DNA of 64,000 bases from Bagarius yarrelli (GCA_005784505.1 VCAZ01000018.1:1808816-1872815); one strand, 5' to 3'; numbered from the stretch's first letter, positions 22,831-34,037 are shown. Notes: generated by a model from the sequence alone, not told the origin. Translations and numbers: made by a program.

Positions 22831-23189
22831 ACTCATTGTCATCCCTTGCTCCTACTGTGGTTAAACATATAATTGCTTGTAACATTCTCTAAATGGCATC
22901 ACACACACCAGCTATTAGATCTCAGTGTGTGTGTGGTATTGACTCCAAGCATGGAATCATGGGTAAAATGGCCTAAAAAGACAACTGAAAACCAAATGAA
23001 CGAACGAGAATGAAAGATGAAAGAACGAATCTATCCGAACGCGTTGCTTCAAGCCGTTTTAAAAGCTACAAAAAAAAATCCATTGTTCATTAAGCAGACT
23101 GCTTTTCTTAATTTGTCAGAAGTTAACAAGGAGTTCTGGTGGGTTTGTTTCAGACGGCTTTTCATCTGCTTAAACATATGGAAAAAGTG

Positions 23190-23620
23190 CCTAAAGAGCC
23201 GTGAGAAGGTTTCTCTGTTTCCAAACTAACGTTTGAAAAACATGCCAACTGTAGGGTTCTGGAAAGGTTTCCAAAGTGCAACATAGCGGAAAAGGTTCCT
23301 GCTGTGGAAGCGCACCTGAGGGTTTCTAAAAAAGAAAAGTTTTTTTTGCTGCAAGTGTACAGTACCTTCTGGCGAAATAAGCTTGAAATTCTCAAAAATA
23401 CCCCTAAAAACATAGTCCTAAAGTTTTTTCTGCTTTAGAAATTGACATAAAGTGTATGTAAAAGCGTGGTTTTTGACAGCAGAGTTACACTGACAAACGG
23501 TTCCCACAGTGTAGTTTTCTGCTCTGGAAAGGTACCCAAATGTTCCTAAAAAAGTTCAGTCAAGCTTGTAGCCAGTGGTTCCTGAAGTTTAAATGCATGT
23601 TGAAAAATTTGTGTACTTTA
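23190..23620. repeat. Degenerate 'ctggaaaggttcctaaagtg' repeats
   Basis: Variants of 'ggaaaggtt(t/c)ccaaagtg' and 'ggttcctaaa' recur about every 40-50 bp. This looks like a very old minisatellite. Overlapping frames on both strands show no recognisable protein. Confidence 0.5.
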
Positions 23621-23684
23621 TGTTTTATAAGAAGTCTTCAATGGACTCATCAGTCACTAATCCAGACTTTCGTCAGCGGAGATC

Positions 23685-24265
23685 TATCACTTTTGACTTT
23701 GTGGGGACCGGAAACACCTCTTGCAGTTTTGATTCTATAGGGACCAGGCACAAGTTTATTAGTTTTGACTTAGTGGGGACCAGGTATTGGTCTGTCAGTT
23801 TTGACTTAGTGGGGACCAGGCATTGGTCTGTCAGTTTTGACTCTGTGGGGACCAGGCAGAGATCTTCCAGTTTTGACTTTGCGGGGACCAGGCACATGTC
23901 TGTCAGTTTTAACTCTGTGCAGACCTAGTACATGTCTGTCAGTTTTGACTTTGTGGGGACCAGGCACATGTCTTGCAGTTTTGACTCAGTGGGGAAAGTG
24001 GTGGCTTGGTGGTTAAGGTGTTGGACTGATACCAGAAAGACCGGGGTTTGATTCCCAGCATCACCAAGCCATCGCTGCTGGGCCCTTGAGCAAGGTGCTT
24101 AACCCTCATTTGTATAAAAGAGATAAATGTAAGTTGCTCTGGACAAGGACATCTGCCAAATTTAAACATCAGTTTTGACATTTTGCGGGCTTTGTGGGGA
24201 CCAGGCAAAGATCTGCCTGAATTGTCTTTGTGGGGACCAGGCAGACGTCTTGCAGTTTTGACTTA
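23685..24265. repeat. 36-bp minisatellite 'agttttgactttgtggggac…', SINE-interrupted
   Basis: Units starting 'agttttgact' with 'gtggggaccaggca' and 'tgtctgtc' repeat at exactly 36 bp around 23761-23940. They resume after a SINE (23996-24170) up to about 24265. Because 36 is a multiple of three, frames of about 75-110 codons stay open on both strands; they are repeat artefacts. Confidence 0.93.
23996..24170 (+). mobile_element. Type A SINE within 36-bp minisatellite
   Basis: It has 'gtggcttggtggttaaggtg', 'ggggtttgattcccagc', 'gggcccttgagcaaggtgct' and 'gttgctctggacaagg'. Minisatellite units flank both sides, which fixes the insertion site. Confidence 0.9.
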
Positions 24266-24380
24266 GTAGGGACAAAGTCCAACAAAACACATTGAAAGTT
24301 GTATAGTCTGCCCAACATACACTGGTCTTACACATAAAAAGAAACACTCCATAAAGTGTGTGTTCATTCTGTGTTTTTAG

Positions 24381-24511
24381 GCAAGCTTTTTCTAACAATG
24401 TTTTGCTATGAGCACAGAAAGCTTATATACCCCTACCCCCACGAAACACTCGGATGGGAGGTATTTTGCAGGGAAATGAGCATACAATTACCCACAATTC
24501 CAGAGGAGCAG
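24381..24511 (+). CDS. Candidate internal exon, protein unknown
   Basis: A pyrimidine-rich acceptor 'tctgtgtttttag' ends at 24380 and an excellent donor 'cag/gtaagt' begins at 24512, bounding 131 bp. One frame is open throughout and includes MFCYEHRK, LIYPYPHETLGWEV and MSIQLPTIPEEQ, ending in phase 0 at the donor. The residues are well mixed, unlike the repeat-derived frames nearby. I do not recognise the protein. It could be an alternative or untranslated exon of a long-intron gene, or chance; the acceptor's branch point cannot be verified by eye. The CpG-rich block 8 kb downstream on the same strand might be another 5' exon of the same gene. Confidence 0.4.
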
Positions 24512-24908
24512 GTAAGTGTGATATTTCCCAGGAGATTTCAAGGAAGCGGAGCGAGTAAGAATGCCAATGAGGTGAGAGAGATGGGGGAAGGAAGAGAGTG
24601 GAGGTTAAGGAGGCTGATAGTTATTAACATGTACACACTGTGAGCAAGAGGGAGAGAGAGAGAAGCGGAGGAGGGGTGAAAAGGAAGAGGAGTGTAAAGG
24701 AAACCATGCGAAGCAATAAAAGAATGGAGAATAGATAGTGAGAGGGGGAAAAAATTAATGGTCAAAGGGAATTCTGGAGAAAGGGAAAAACTCCCTTGCA
24801 GGTGCTTCAAGTCCAGATAGGGGAGTGTGTCGGGGTTTAACACCTTGTTCAAGAGCACAACACTGGCCTCATTAGTTGGCACAATGGTTTTAATAATTCT
24901 GCATATGT

Positions 24909-24911
<3 letters not shown>

Positions 24912-24953
<42 letters not shown>
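24912..24953. repeat. (GT)~20 microsatellite
   Basis: A long GT run is broken only by a single 'gagt' near its start. Confidence 0.96.
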
Positions 24954-24954
<1 letters not shown>

Positions 24955-24959
24955 GTACT

Positions 24960-26269
24960 CACCTTGGCATCATAAATGGCCAACAGAGGACGTGCGATTG
25001 CTTTTGTTTAACGAGTCTAGCCTACACACAGGTTCAAACTTTGGCATCCATTATGACATCATCAAGTTGCAAATGTTTTTAAGAATCAATCACGAGACCA
25101 ATTAACTAGCATACAACAAAACCATGAGCGATATTTAAAGTACGACGAATTCCCTGAGCAAATCCTGTGATGCGTGAGGTGCAACGCTTCGATTATTACA
25201 CGAGGTTCTTTGCAGTTACTATTTATTTTTTTTGACATTAACGGTTAACTTGCTTTGCTAATTTGGATTTCCAATCCTAAACAGGTTTTTTTTTCTAGTT
25301 ATTTGTACTACACTAATTAGTTTTTAGGAGCTTTATATGACAACCTGATTTTATAGGTCAGTGGAATTGCTAATGTGATGCTGAATGTTATATTTCAATG
25401 TTTGCCAGGTAAACCTGAATAAATATCCCCTTTTGTTTAGCCTAATGTATTATTTACCAGCTGGTTGCTAGAGTAAGATGGAGCAGGGTTTCCCGAACTG
25501 GGGTTTGTGAACCCCTGGTGGTTCATAGGGGAATTTCGTGAGTTGATGACAAGCTGATAATTAAATTATAGTTATAAAAAAATTAACAAAGAACAGGTTA
25601 TGTAATATTCAAATAAAAATCCATATAAAACTTCCTAACAAAAGTATAAATTATTTGATTATTTTTGTCACGTGACAACGAACACGATAGCAGAAAACCG
25701 CATTTGTTTAAATGTGTAACAACGATAAATATTACTGATTAAACTTGAACAAGGACAAATGATAAACGTATTTAAAGTAAACTTGCAAATGTGGTATTAA
25801 ATTATTGAAATATATAAATATTTAAGTAAATTATTGGGTCAAAAGTCTGACAAGCTAAGCTAGAGCTAAGCTAATATATGTAGCAGCTTTGCATCGGAAT
25901 TTATTATGGTCGTGTTTGTGTTTTCTCCTTTTTACTAATTCTGTAATTTGTCTATGATGATAAAATCCAAATCCATGTTGTGAGATTTGGAAGCGGTGGG
26001 CTATAGATACGCTATTAAGGTATGTCTACCTTCATGGAAAGTGATACATTTTTTTGGTTCTAAGTCAAAAAGTCTTTTTTTTCTGGGTTTAACATGGACC
26101 AGAGATAAAATATGGCTTAGAATTAATTACACACAACTTATATTTATATACCAATGCTACGTAATGTTAACACAACACAGATCCGCGTCAGTAGCCAGGC
26201 TTAGTCGTACATTTGGGTTGAGGGGGTAAAATTGCTAATGAGGTTTTTCGCAAATCTTTTACATCAAGG

Positions 26270-26316
<47 letters not shown>

Positions 26317-26330
26317 CATTGTGACGAGTT
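24960..26330. other. AT-rich non-coding DNA
   Basis: No gene is recognised. A (GA)~19 microsatellite lies at about 26272-26310. Confidence 0.55.
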
Positions 26331-26777
26331 TGAGTTAATTACATCGAATTAGTAATGGAGGGAGCAAGAGAGCGCAAGTACGGAAACACTCTTCAGATTT
26401 CCCCTGATAACTGCGCCGTGATGAGATTTGCAAAACACACACTATTAGTCTGGGGTTCCCTGTATGATTATCCAATTGTTCTTTATATAAAACAGAAATC
26501 AAATTTTGCCAAATAGAAATCTGTGTCTCATGTAGCTTAAGTTCTTTATTGGTGTTAAATTTACTTTTACCCTTTAAAAAACAGAAGAGTGCAAAATTAG
26601 CTAAACTATTAAAACTGAACAAAAGTAAATCGATCCCGATCTCACGGGTAGGCCTTCTGAACTGTGTCCTCGGACATTGATTTTTTTTTTCCTACCGATC
26701 TTAAGATTTCTCAGCTGCTTTCCGGAACCTTTAATAGATTTACAATAGGATTGTGTTACAGTCTTTCTACGTTTCTA

Positions 26778-26930
26778 GGGGTGTCCTGGAGGGCCGGTGT
26801 CCTGCAGTGTTTAGCTCCAACCCTAATCAACTAATCAAGATCTTGCTAGGTACACTTTAAACTTACAGGTAGGTGTTTCGAGGCAAGTTGGAGGACACCG
26901 ACCCTTCAGGACCAGGTTTTGGACCCCCCT
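26778..26930. mobile_element. Palindromic MITE-like element
   Basis: The left arm 'tcctggagggccggtgtcct' and right arm 'aggacaccgacccttcagga' are inverse, with 'caaccctaatcaactaatca' in the middle. It belongs to the same family as 18665-18850. Confidence 0.75.
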
Positions 26931-27143
26931 GGCTAATAACCACATCATTTAAATTTACGCTAAAAATAAAAAATGATCTGGTATGAATTATATATTATTG
27001 TGTGTTTTTATGTATTATAATTAAGAATTAGATGTTTTTAAATGTTTACTTTTACAAATGAAAAGCAAGCTAATTTGAGACCCTGTCCATCTATAGTCAT
27101 ATTTACATGATCTTGTGCAGACCGTGCTTGATTGACATATTGT

Positions 27144-27300
27144 AGGGGTCCCCAAACTCGGTTGTGGAGGGTGGAGTATAAACCCGAAGTGTTTATTTCC
27201 AACCCTAATCAAACGCACCTAAACTAGCTAAGCAACGTCTTGCTTGTATACTTGACATTTCAGACGGGTATGTTGAGGCAATACCAAGTCGGGTGACCCC
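27144..27300. mobile_element. Palindromic MITE-like element, degraded
   Basis: The left end 'ggggtccccaaactcggttg', the middle 'ccaaccctaatcaaacgcac' and the right end 'ccaagtcgggtgacccc' match the family, but the right inverted arm is mostly deleted. Confidence 0.65.
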
Positions 27301-27304
27301 TGAC

Positions 27305-27440
27305 ATTATGCTTATTAGGGAATTGATAACCCAGTGGTGTTTTGGGTGCTGATTGGAAGATCAGAAATTTCCAGCACCATCAAGTTGCCACTGTTGGGAT
27401 AAGTCGCGCTGGATAATGTCATAACTGTAATGTAAATGTA
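27305..27440 (+). mobile_element. Degraded type A SINE
   Basis: Fragments 'aacccagtggtgttttgggt', 'ttggaagatcag', 'ccagcaccatcaagttgcca' and 'gtcgcgctggataatgtca' keep the family order with large internal losses. It lies directly after the palindromic element. Confidence 0.6.
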
Positions 27441-27639
27441 CTACAAAGAAATGGAAAATGTGGAAATTATGGTAAATATTATATTTAATTTTTATGTTTT
27501 AATAAAAAAAAAAAAAATTAATAAAAAGCCAAATCTGTACGTTTTTCCACCTTTATTTATTTATTTTTCACATTAAATTTTATAAGTTCAATACCAATTA
27601 TTACATTTCCTAACTAATTGGAAAACTTTTATTTTGCAT

Positions 27640-27915
27640 AAAATGATTTCAGGATATGCTTAATTAAAAGGAAAAGTTTATTCGGGGCCTTGAAAATCAG
27701 CGCTATATTTCTTAACACAGAAATATTTCTTCAGTTCAAATGGTTTTTGCAATTTTCGGCACTAATTTGTCGCAGAATTTTCATTATTATTAGAACAGGA
27801 TGCTGTTATATGCAAACGATCATTCCGGAGACATTGTTCTAAATCCCTGTTCGGCTTCTGAAGCTGTTGTGATGAGACTCTGCGAGATGCCTTTATTCCG
27901 TACATAAAATATTAG
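27640..27915. other. Conserved non-coding element candidate
   Basis: This is low-repeat sequence with an octamer-like 'tatgcaaac' at about 27810 and a mixed, CpG-containing second half (27800-27890). No exon signals are convincing. The proposal rests on composition alone. Confidence 0.25.
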
Positions 27916-28077
27916 AAACATAAGGTGTTCATTCCTGACCAAACCCCAACGATACACAAGTACTGTAAATGACCCCATTGATCAGGAGTTCTGTATATAA
28001 ACTGTGTTTGCAAAGATGAATGAGTAACACGAGTGCAAGGTTTCGCCTCTCTGTGAGTTTTCAATCTACATTCGTTC

Positions 28078-28330
28078 AATTCAGTTTTATTTGCATGGCT
28101 TTTTTTTTTACAATGGTGATTGTCACAAAGCAGCTTTACACAATCGAAGAAATGATAAGATGAAAATGAGACAGAAATCAGTTTGTCCCTGATGAGCAAG
28201 CCGGGGGGGTGACGGTGGCAAGGAAAAACTCCCTGAGACGGAATAGGAAGAAACCTTGAGAGGAACCAGACTCAACAGAGAACCCGTCCTCATTTGGGTG
28301 AAAAACAGGTAGCAGGAATTGTGTAGTTAC
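28078..28330 (-). mobile_element. LINE 3'UTR fragment, antisense
   Basis: On the minus strand it reads 'atgaggacgggttctctgtt', 'gagtctggttcctctcaagg', then 'gcttgctcatcagggacaaa', ending in a 'aataaaactgaattgaac'-like tail. It matches the 3'UTR of the LINE piece at 7560-8216 and includes the 3' end missing there. The 5' side is truncated, as is usual for LINE copies. Confidence 0.7.

Positions 28331-28362
<32 letters not shown>
28331..28362. repeat. (GT)~15 microsatellite
   Basis: A pure GT run abuts the LINE 3'UTR fragment. Confidence 0.96.
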
Positions 28363-28363
<1 letters not shown>

Positions 28364-28479
28364 GCAACTTAGATCATAAGTCCTCGAAGAACAGCTGGAA
28401 CATCTTTATGGCAGAGTGGAAACGTCCTTGGTCACCCTGGTGATGTGATCATCAACTGAAGGGTCTGACAGGTCCGACC

Positions 28480-29240
28480 TGTACCTTAAATGCTGACTTA
28501 ATCTTTGTAGGGACACAAATAATAATTTTACCCCAAAAAATAGAAATGACTGAATTGTGTGTTAGGTTATAAAGAGGAGGTCCCAACCGCAATGACTCGT
28601 ATGCAAATTTCCACATGGCAAAATGATTATTTAGAATATCATATGCCTTGTGAGGACCTGATGTCCCCCCCCCTAAAAAAAAAAAATAACTGAATTGTGT
28701 GTCGGTTTATAAACCGGAGGGTCCCAAGTGCAACGACCTATATTCATCCAAATTTCCACATGGCAAAATGATTATTTAGAATATCATATGCCTTGTGAGG
28801 ACCTGATGTCCCAAAAAAAGAAGAAATACCTGACTCGGTGTGTCGGTTTATAAATCACTCAAGGTTCGGCTCATATAACCCATTCAAAATTTTGCAAAAG
28901 TCAGCATTTAACATATCTTATGCAATGTGAGGACTTCATGTCCCCGAAAAGCAAAAATACTCAGCTGTGTGTAATTAGATTTTTTTGAAAAATCTGATAG
29001 GTTTGGATTTTTCTGGAGATTTAAATTTGTGGGGACTTTGTCCTTTGTGATTTTTAAGCACCTAATAGCCTTTAGTTTTTAACAAAAGTCAGATTTTAAG
29101 GTATCGTACGCATCGTAAGGACCTGAGGTACCCTTACAGTAGAAATACATGATTGTGTGTGTTTTTTGTTTTTTTTTTATCATGTGGATCATCTGTTTAT
29201 CTTTTAGATTTGACTTTGTGGAGACATTTGGCTGGTCCCC
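28480..29240. repeat. ~140-bp minisatellite with 'gtgaggacctgatgtccc'
   Basis: Two close copies (about 28550-28675 and 28690-28815) share 'aaatttccacatggcaaaat' and 'cttgtgaggacctgatgtcc'. More diverged units follow to about 29240. A detached relative lies at about 30285-30420 ('cttgtaaggacctgacgtcc'). Confidence 0.85.
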
Positions 29241-29497
29241 ACAAAAAAAAAATCGAGCTTTTTATTTAGAAAGCTAATCCATTGGGTATTTAGGGTTATA
29301 TTTCGGTTTACTTAACTAAATCTTTTGGGTGACGGAATGTGTCAAACAGAAGCCATTTTGACGTCCTACTTAGCGCACTAATATGCGGTTTGGAATGGAA
29401 CTGTAGTCTGATGTATACACATCTGATATGGGTGCCGCTAAGCACGTGCTGAACACACACGTTCAACGAAACCGCAAGAATAAACTCTAATTTGGGA

Positions 29498-29501
<4 letters not shown>

Positions 29502-29528
<27 letters not shown>

Positions 29529-29622
29529 AGCACATGTGCTTTGTGCATGCAGACAACAGTGTTAGATGAAATGTGGCACAGACTTCAAACATGCTTAGAG
29601 TGCTATTGAAAGAACGAGGCTG

Positions 29623-29653
<31 letters not shown>
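29502..29653. repeat. (GT)n and (CA)n in inverted arrangement
   Basis: A (GT)~14 at about 29502-29529 is followed ~100 bp later by a (CA)~14 at about 29626-29653. The two could pair as a hairpin. Confidence 0.95.
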
Positions 29654-29656
<3 letters not shown>

Positions 29657-30067
29657 CAGAATATAAACAAGGCATGCTGTTTAGAGTTCTGCAGCATTCC
29701 CTATGCATAACCGTCACCTCACACACACAGTTCTAGACCACTGCTTGGAAATAATGACCAGATCTCTGATGTCATTCTGTAATACGATGAGTGGTTACAG
29801 GATTGGTTAATAAATCTTTCGGACCGGTAAACACTGACTCTGATTGGTTTGTCAATATACTGTATATGTGCACACAACAGGGGTCTTATTTGTCACGGTA
29901 ATGTTACATACTCCATGTCAAGATCTGATTATCGCGTCACTGTTTCAGGATAGTCAATAAAATAAAATCCTGACCGTTATTATTACAACCTGTTATAATA
30001 TCTGATGTCTGATTGGTCGGTTGGCATATTAATAAAGGTCTGAAGCATTTAATATTAACTATTCTAG

Positions 30068-30201
30068 CGTTTGGCAAACATCCTTATTTAGACCAACTAA
30101 CATTTATCTCTTTTTTTCAGATAAGTAGTTGAGGGTTAAGGGCCTTGCTCAGGGGTCCAACGGTGGCAGCTTGGTGATGCTGGAAATGATACCCATAATC
30201 T
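30068..30201 (-). mobile_element. Type A SINE, antisense, partial
   Basis: The + strand shows 'cgtttggcaaacatccttat', 'gggttaagggccttgctcag', 'gggtccaacggtggcagctt' and 'gatgctggaaatgatacc'. This is the complement of the tail-to-box-B part of the family; the head is missing. Confidence 0.75.
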
Positions 30202-30284
30202 ATCGATATATATAATCTCTATAAGGAGATACAATCAATTAATAAACCATGAAATTGATCAATTTTATTGTGTTACAAACTGTC

Positions 30285-30800
30285 AGCATTTAACATGCCT
30301 TGTAAGGACCTGACGTCCCCGAATAGCAGAAATACTCGACTGTGTGTCAAAATCTGTTTGACTTTTTAATTTTTGTAGGCACTTTTTTTTGTGTGTTCTG
30401 AGGACCTCATATGTGATAAAATCAATTAAATTCTCCCACAGTGTCAAATTGCCACCATGAAATAGATGAATTTTTCGTGTGTTACAAACTCGTGCACGCC
30501 TGATCATGGATCCAAGCAAATTAGCATACGTAGTCCAATTTGCGCAATTTAATGAATGCGACACTTTGGGGAGTTTCTAATGAGAAATGAGGATGGAGTC
30601 AGCAGAATTTCGCTGAACTTACAAGCAAGCGATGCAATTTCCTGCAGGTTAAAAGGGTTTTTATTCCTGAAACAGAATTGCGGCTGCATGTGCAGATGAA
30701 TAGTTTTTTGGGTGTTTTTTTTTGAGGTTCTTTCCAGAAATTTTTGTTGAAGCAATTTTATTAATTACTATAAAACGACCGAGTCTTGCTGATTTTGTGC
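30285..30800. other. Non-coding DNA, no gene recognised
   Basis: A single diverged 'gaggacctgacgtcccc' unit lies at 30285-30420, followed by mixed sequence without credible exons. Confidence 0.5.
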
Positions 30801-30808
30801 TTCTGGCT

Positions 30809-30889
30809 TTCAGAGACGGCTGGAATAGCCTCCAGCAGATCCCTGTGACCCCGACTTAGGGAATAAGCGAGTATAAAAGATAAATGAAC
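30809..30889 (+). mobile_element. 3' tail fragment of a DANA/HE1-like SINE
   Basis: It carries 'cagagacggctggaatagcc', 'tccagcagatccctgtgacc' and 'gggaataagcgagtataaaa', ending 'gataaatgaac'. Only the 3' end of the family described at 14208 is present. Confidence 0.75.
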
Positions 30890-30932
30890 AAAAGTTTCAC
30901 CTGAGTGTGTGTGTGTGTGTTTGTTGGGGGGA

Positions 30933-30949
30933 GGGGCGGGGGTATAAAT
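30933..30949 (+). promoter_or_regulatory. GC-box next to TATA-like box
   Basis: 'ggggcggggg' is followed directly by 'tataaat'. The pair resembles a core promoter, but it adjoins a GT repeat and a G-rich run, and no exon is recognised downstream. Chance is quite possible. Confidence 0.2.
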
Positions 30950-31099
30950 CAGAGGCTGCAACCTGCATTGATTGTCTGGTCCAATCCAAAATTTATCAAA
31001 AAAAAAATCTTGAAGAAGAAGTGACATCACAGAAAACTGTCCATTTTCCACAAATGCCCCTGTGTGTGTGTGTGTGTGTGTGTAAGAGTGTATGGTGCA

Positions 31100-32340
31100 T
31101 GCAGTGTGTGTGTTTAAGTAATGAACAGATGTCTCGTGGTATTCTTGCACTCAGAATAAAAGTGTTAAACAGGAACATGCTGATTTTTTTCCTTTCTCTG
31201 TTTAGTATTTTTTTCTTTCCTTTTCGTCTCTATAAATGTTCTTTCTCTCTCTCTCTTTTGCTGTCCCACACTTCTCATCATTTCCATCCACTCATCTTCT
31301 GTTCATGTTATGTCAAATTCAGATACATTTCCAGACACCAATCTTATTAAGCTACCAGAACCCTCTTGAGGATCTTTAAGGAAATGTTGTAATGGGCCTA
31401 ACATAGAACCATGTGGGATACCATGTTGTGTTTATCCATTCAACACAATTGTATACACTAAAGAGGTAAACATTGTCAACTAAGCTTCAGATCTGCCAGT
31501 ATACCAGTTACACACTTGATAGACCACTACCGAATTTGCATAAAGGGAAAGGGAAATTAGGAAAGGGAGGAAACAAATTCAGTTTGTAGTATGGGAGCAC
31601 GGCACAGATCAACTTTCAAGCATCAGTGTGATGGTAATACTAATAAATCATCATTAAATTCTTAAGCCAACGATTTGCTGAGGCTGAATTTGTCTAAAAT
31701 CTCGGAACTAGGATGATAAAAGGGATTTAGGTATCACAGTTACAGGCTTATCGTCATGCTAGCTTACCAACATACATTTTTTTAACATGACACTCCTCGT
31801 CCTTTCATGCTAATCAATTATATTGTAATGACTACGTGACATATCGATAATGGAAAATTCATTATTATCAGTTTATTTTTTAATTTTTTTTTTTTTTTTT
31901 ACCACAGGCTCGCTAGTGGAATCTTTCAAAGTCATTAAGCACAAACAAGCAATTTATTCAAAAATGCCAAACTTAAAGAGCACCATGTGATCGCTTGACA
32001 TACATTACCACTAACTCATTTGCATAAAACTAGTGAAGCACTTAATTTGTTGCTTTCTAAGATGATTGGAAAAAACGTTGCTATAATCCGAACTGGACAG
32101 ACTGTGAATCATTATTATTCGGATATTATTCGAGTGTTTATGCGATTAGCTACTAATTAGCTACGAAAAGCACAACTTGTCAAGCGATGATGAATAGTTC
32201 TTAAATTTAATGTCTCGGTACAGCAGGTAGTGTTGTTACCTGATGGGTACCACGGTCCCCGTTTTGCTCCTAAAATCTGGTTCTGTGTCTGATTTTTTTT
32301 TTGGTTCTCTTGTTTTTCTTTCATTTCAAGGTGGATTGAT
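31100..32340. other. Non-coding DNA, possible old dispersed repeat
   Basis: No gene is recognised. The part around 31370-31440 ('atagaaccatgtgggatacc') resembles text I associate with dispersed fish repeats, but I cannot assign a class. Confidence 0.35.
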
Positions 32341-32361
32341 GCCACCAAATTTGTTTAAGGT

Positions 32362-32470
32362 GTGAAAGAGTGTGTGAAAAAGTGTGTGAATGAGTGTGGG
32401 AAAGAGTGTGTGAAGGAGTGTGTGAATGAGTGTGGGAAAGAGTGTGTGAAGGAGTGTGTGAAAGAGTGTG
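32362..32470. repeat. 12-bp minisatellite 'gagtgtgtgaaa'
   Basis: About nine units of gagtgtgtgaa(a/g/t) or gagtgtgggaaa lie in tandem. The 12-bp period keeps minus-strand frames open as repeats of four residues (THSF-like), which is not evidence of a gene. Confidence 0.92.
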
Positions 32471-32639
32471 CTTTCTCAAGGGTGCAGAATCCCTGATTTC
32501 TCTGTCCCACCCTTCTGTCATCTCTTCCTCCTCGCACACTATTTTCATATCATTGTTCTTCTTTCAGCACGCGCGAGACCCACAAAAATACGAGCCTAAA
32601 TTGATGCGTGCATGAGTTGACAACTAGACCGTTCTGTTA

Positions 32640-33330
32640 AAAAAAAAATGCGAAAGGCACGCGTGTCGGGCGCGCGCACACTGCGTGCGGTGCGCAGTTG
32701 AGTCTCCCGGTGCGTCCGGTAGGTTGCGCTCTACCCGCGCTTGAACGTCAGTGCCTGTGCAATCAACACCCCCCCCCCCCCCAACACCCCCCCACACACA
32801 CACACACACACACACACGCGCACACACACACACACACCACCACCACCACCACCACCACCCTCTTTCCACCAGTAGTGCGCGCGCTTCACAACATAGACAC
32901 ACACAGGGAGAAAGAAGGAAAACTACAGAGGGTGAGACAGACAGGATTGCGCCCCTGTGTGTGTGTGTGCGTGTGTGTGTGGAAGAGTGTATGTGCATGC
33001 AGTGCACCGTGTGTGTGAGCGTGCTGCGCAGTGCACGTCGCCGTGTAGGAGCTTTCTCGGGACGCTGCTGATGTCCTGAACGGGACAGAGACCGAAAGAA
33101 GTCGTGCTGCAGCTGGACGCTTGCGCGGCGGGATTTATAACGACAGACATAGGGGGTGAGACAGAAACGAAGAAAAACGAGGTAAGGTGCGCTAACGCCA
33201 GTCCGCGTGCGTGCATGCGTGGGTTTGCGTCGCTGCGGTAAATTCTGAGGGTTTAATGCGAAGTTTGGCTGGGATCCGCAAAGAAACAGTGCGAGCATCC
33301 GGGACGTAAGAGTTTACTGGAGAGATGCGC
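32640..33330 (+). promoter_or_regulatory. CpG-rich block with putative first exon and splice donor
   Basis: This is the most CpG-dense stretch of the window, with many 'gcgcgc', 'cgcgc' and 'gtgcg' words outside an internal C/CA/CCA tract (32770-32860). A strong donor 'gag/gtaagg' lies at 33182, and a TATA-like 'atttataa' at 33133-33140. The likely 5' leader just upstream carries a minimal upstream frame, 'atgtcctga'. Together these suggest a + strand promoter and untranslated first exon ending at 33181, with intron beyond. Long minus-strand frames here are tandem-repeat artefacts. The gene is unknown; a bare CpG island without an exon is the alternative. Confidence 0.5.
32770..32860. repeat. 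Composite C-run, (CA)n and (CCA)n
   Basis: Poly-C runs are followed by (CA)n with cgcg interruptions and then about eight CCA units, all within the CpG-rich block. Confidence 0.95.
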
Positions 33331-33349
33331 GTAAGGCAGCGCGTGCCTC

Positions 33350-33389
<40 letters not shown>

Positions 33390-33506
33390 GAATGGGCCGG
33401 TTCCGTTAAAGCCTCTACTGCAGTGAGATTGTGCGCGCGCGGTGAGAAGACGCTGTAGTGGTGTACTCTCGCACTGACTCCCAGACTAATCAGTTATCAT
33501 CAACGC

Positions 33507-33552
<46 letters not shown>

Positions 33553-33688
33553 GGGGGGTTTAGAGAGACATGGATTCACCTGCCCAAAACCCTGTGGAGA
33601 ACACGGACGCACATACACCATCAGCAGCATCCCTTTTTTTGCGCAGTAAACCTACACACACCACCTGATAAATTTAGTATACTGAAAT

Positions 33689-33720
<32 letters not shown>

Positions 33721-33904
33721 GACGAGTCCCTCACACTCATAACAAATAGCTTTGCTTCAACAAAAGTTTTAGACGTGTGTGTGTGTGTGTGTGATGCGTC
33801 AGTAGGACCCAGGGTCCCCATAATACATAGATATGAGAAGGAGAGGGAGGGTGGGGAGACATGGGCAAGGGATGTTTGGTCTGTGAAAGACGAAGGTCTC
33901 TCTC

Positions 33905-33958
<54 letters not shown>

Positions 33959-34037
33959 GTCAGTCCTCCAAACAGCTGTCCAGTAAAGTTATTTGATACT
34001 GCCACCTGTTCATTTCTGCATGTTCTTTGTGATGTAC

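Noticed and set aside
23593..23928. 111-codon repeat protein
   Set aside because: It is the 36-bp minisatellite in frame, matched by an equally open frame on the opposite strand.
31370..31500. Possible LINE or other dispersed element
   Set aside because: Only a vague resemblance to fish repeat text; no motif, terminal repeat or match to another locus in the window could be shown.
32624..33298. 224-codon minus-strand frame across the CpG-rich block
   Set aside because: It runs through CA, CCA and poly-C repeats (His/Thr and Trp/Val runs). The splice signal and other evidence favour a + strand first exon.
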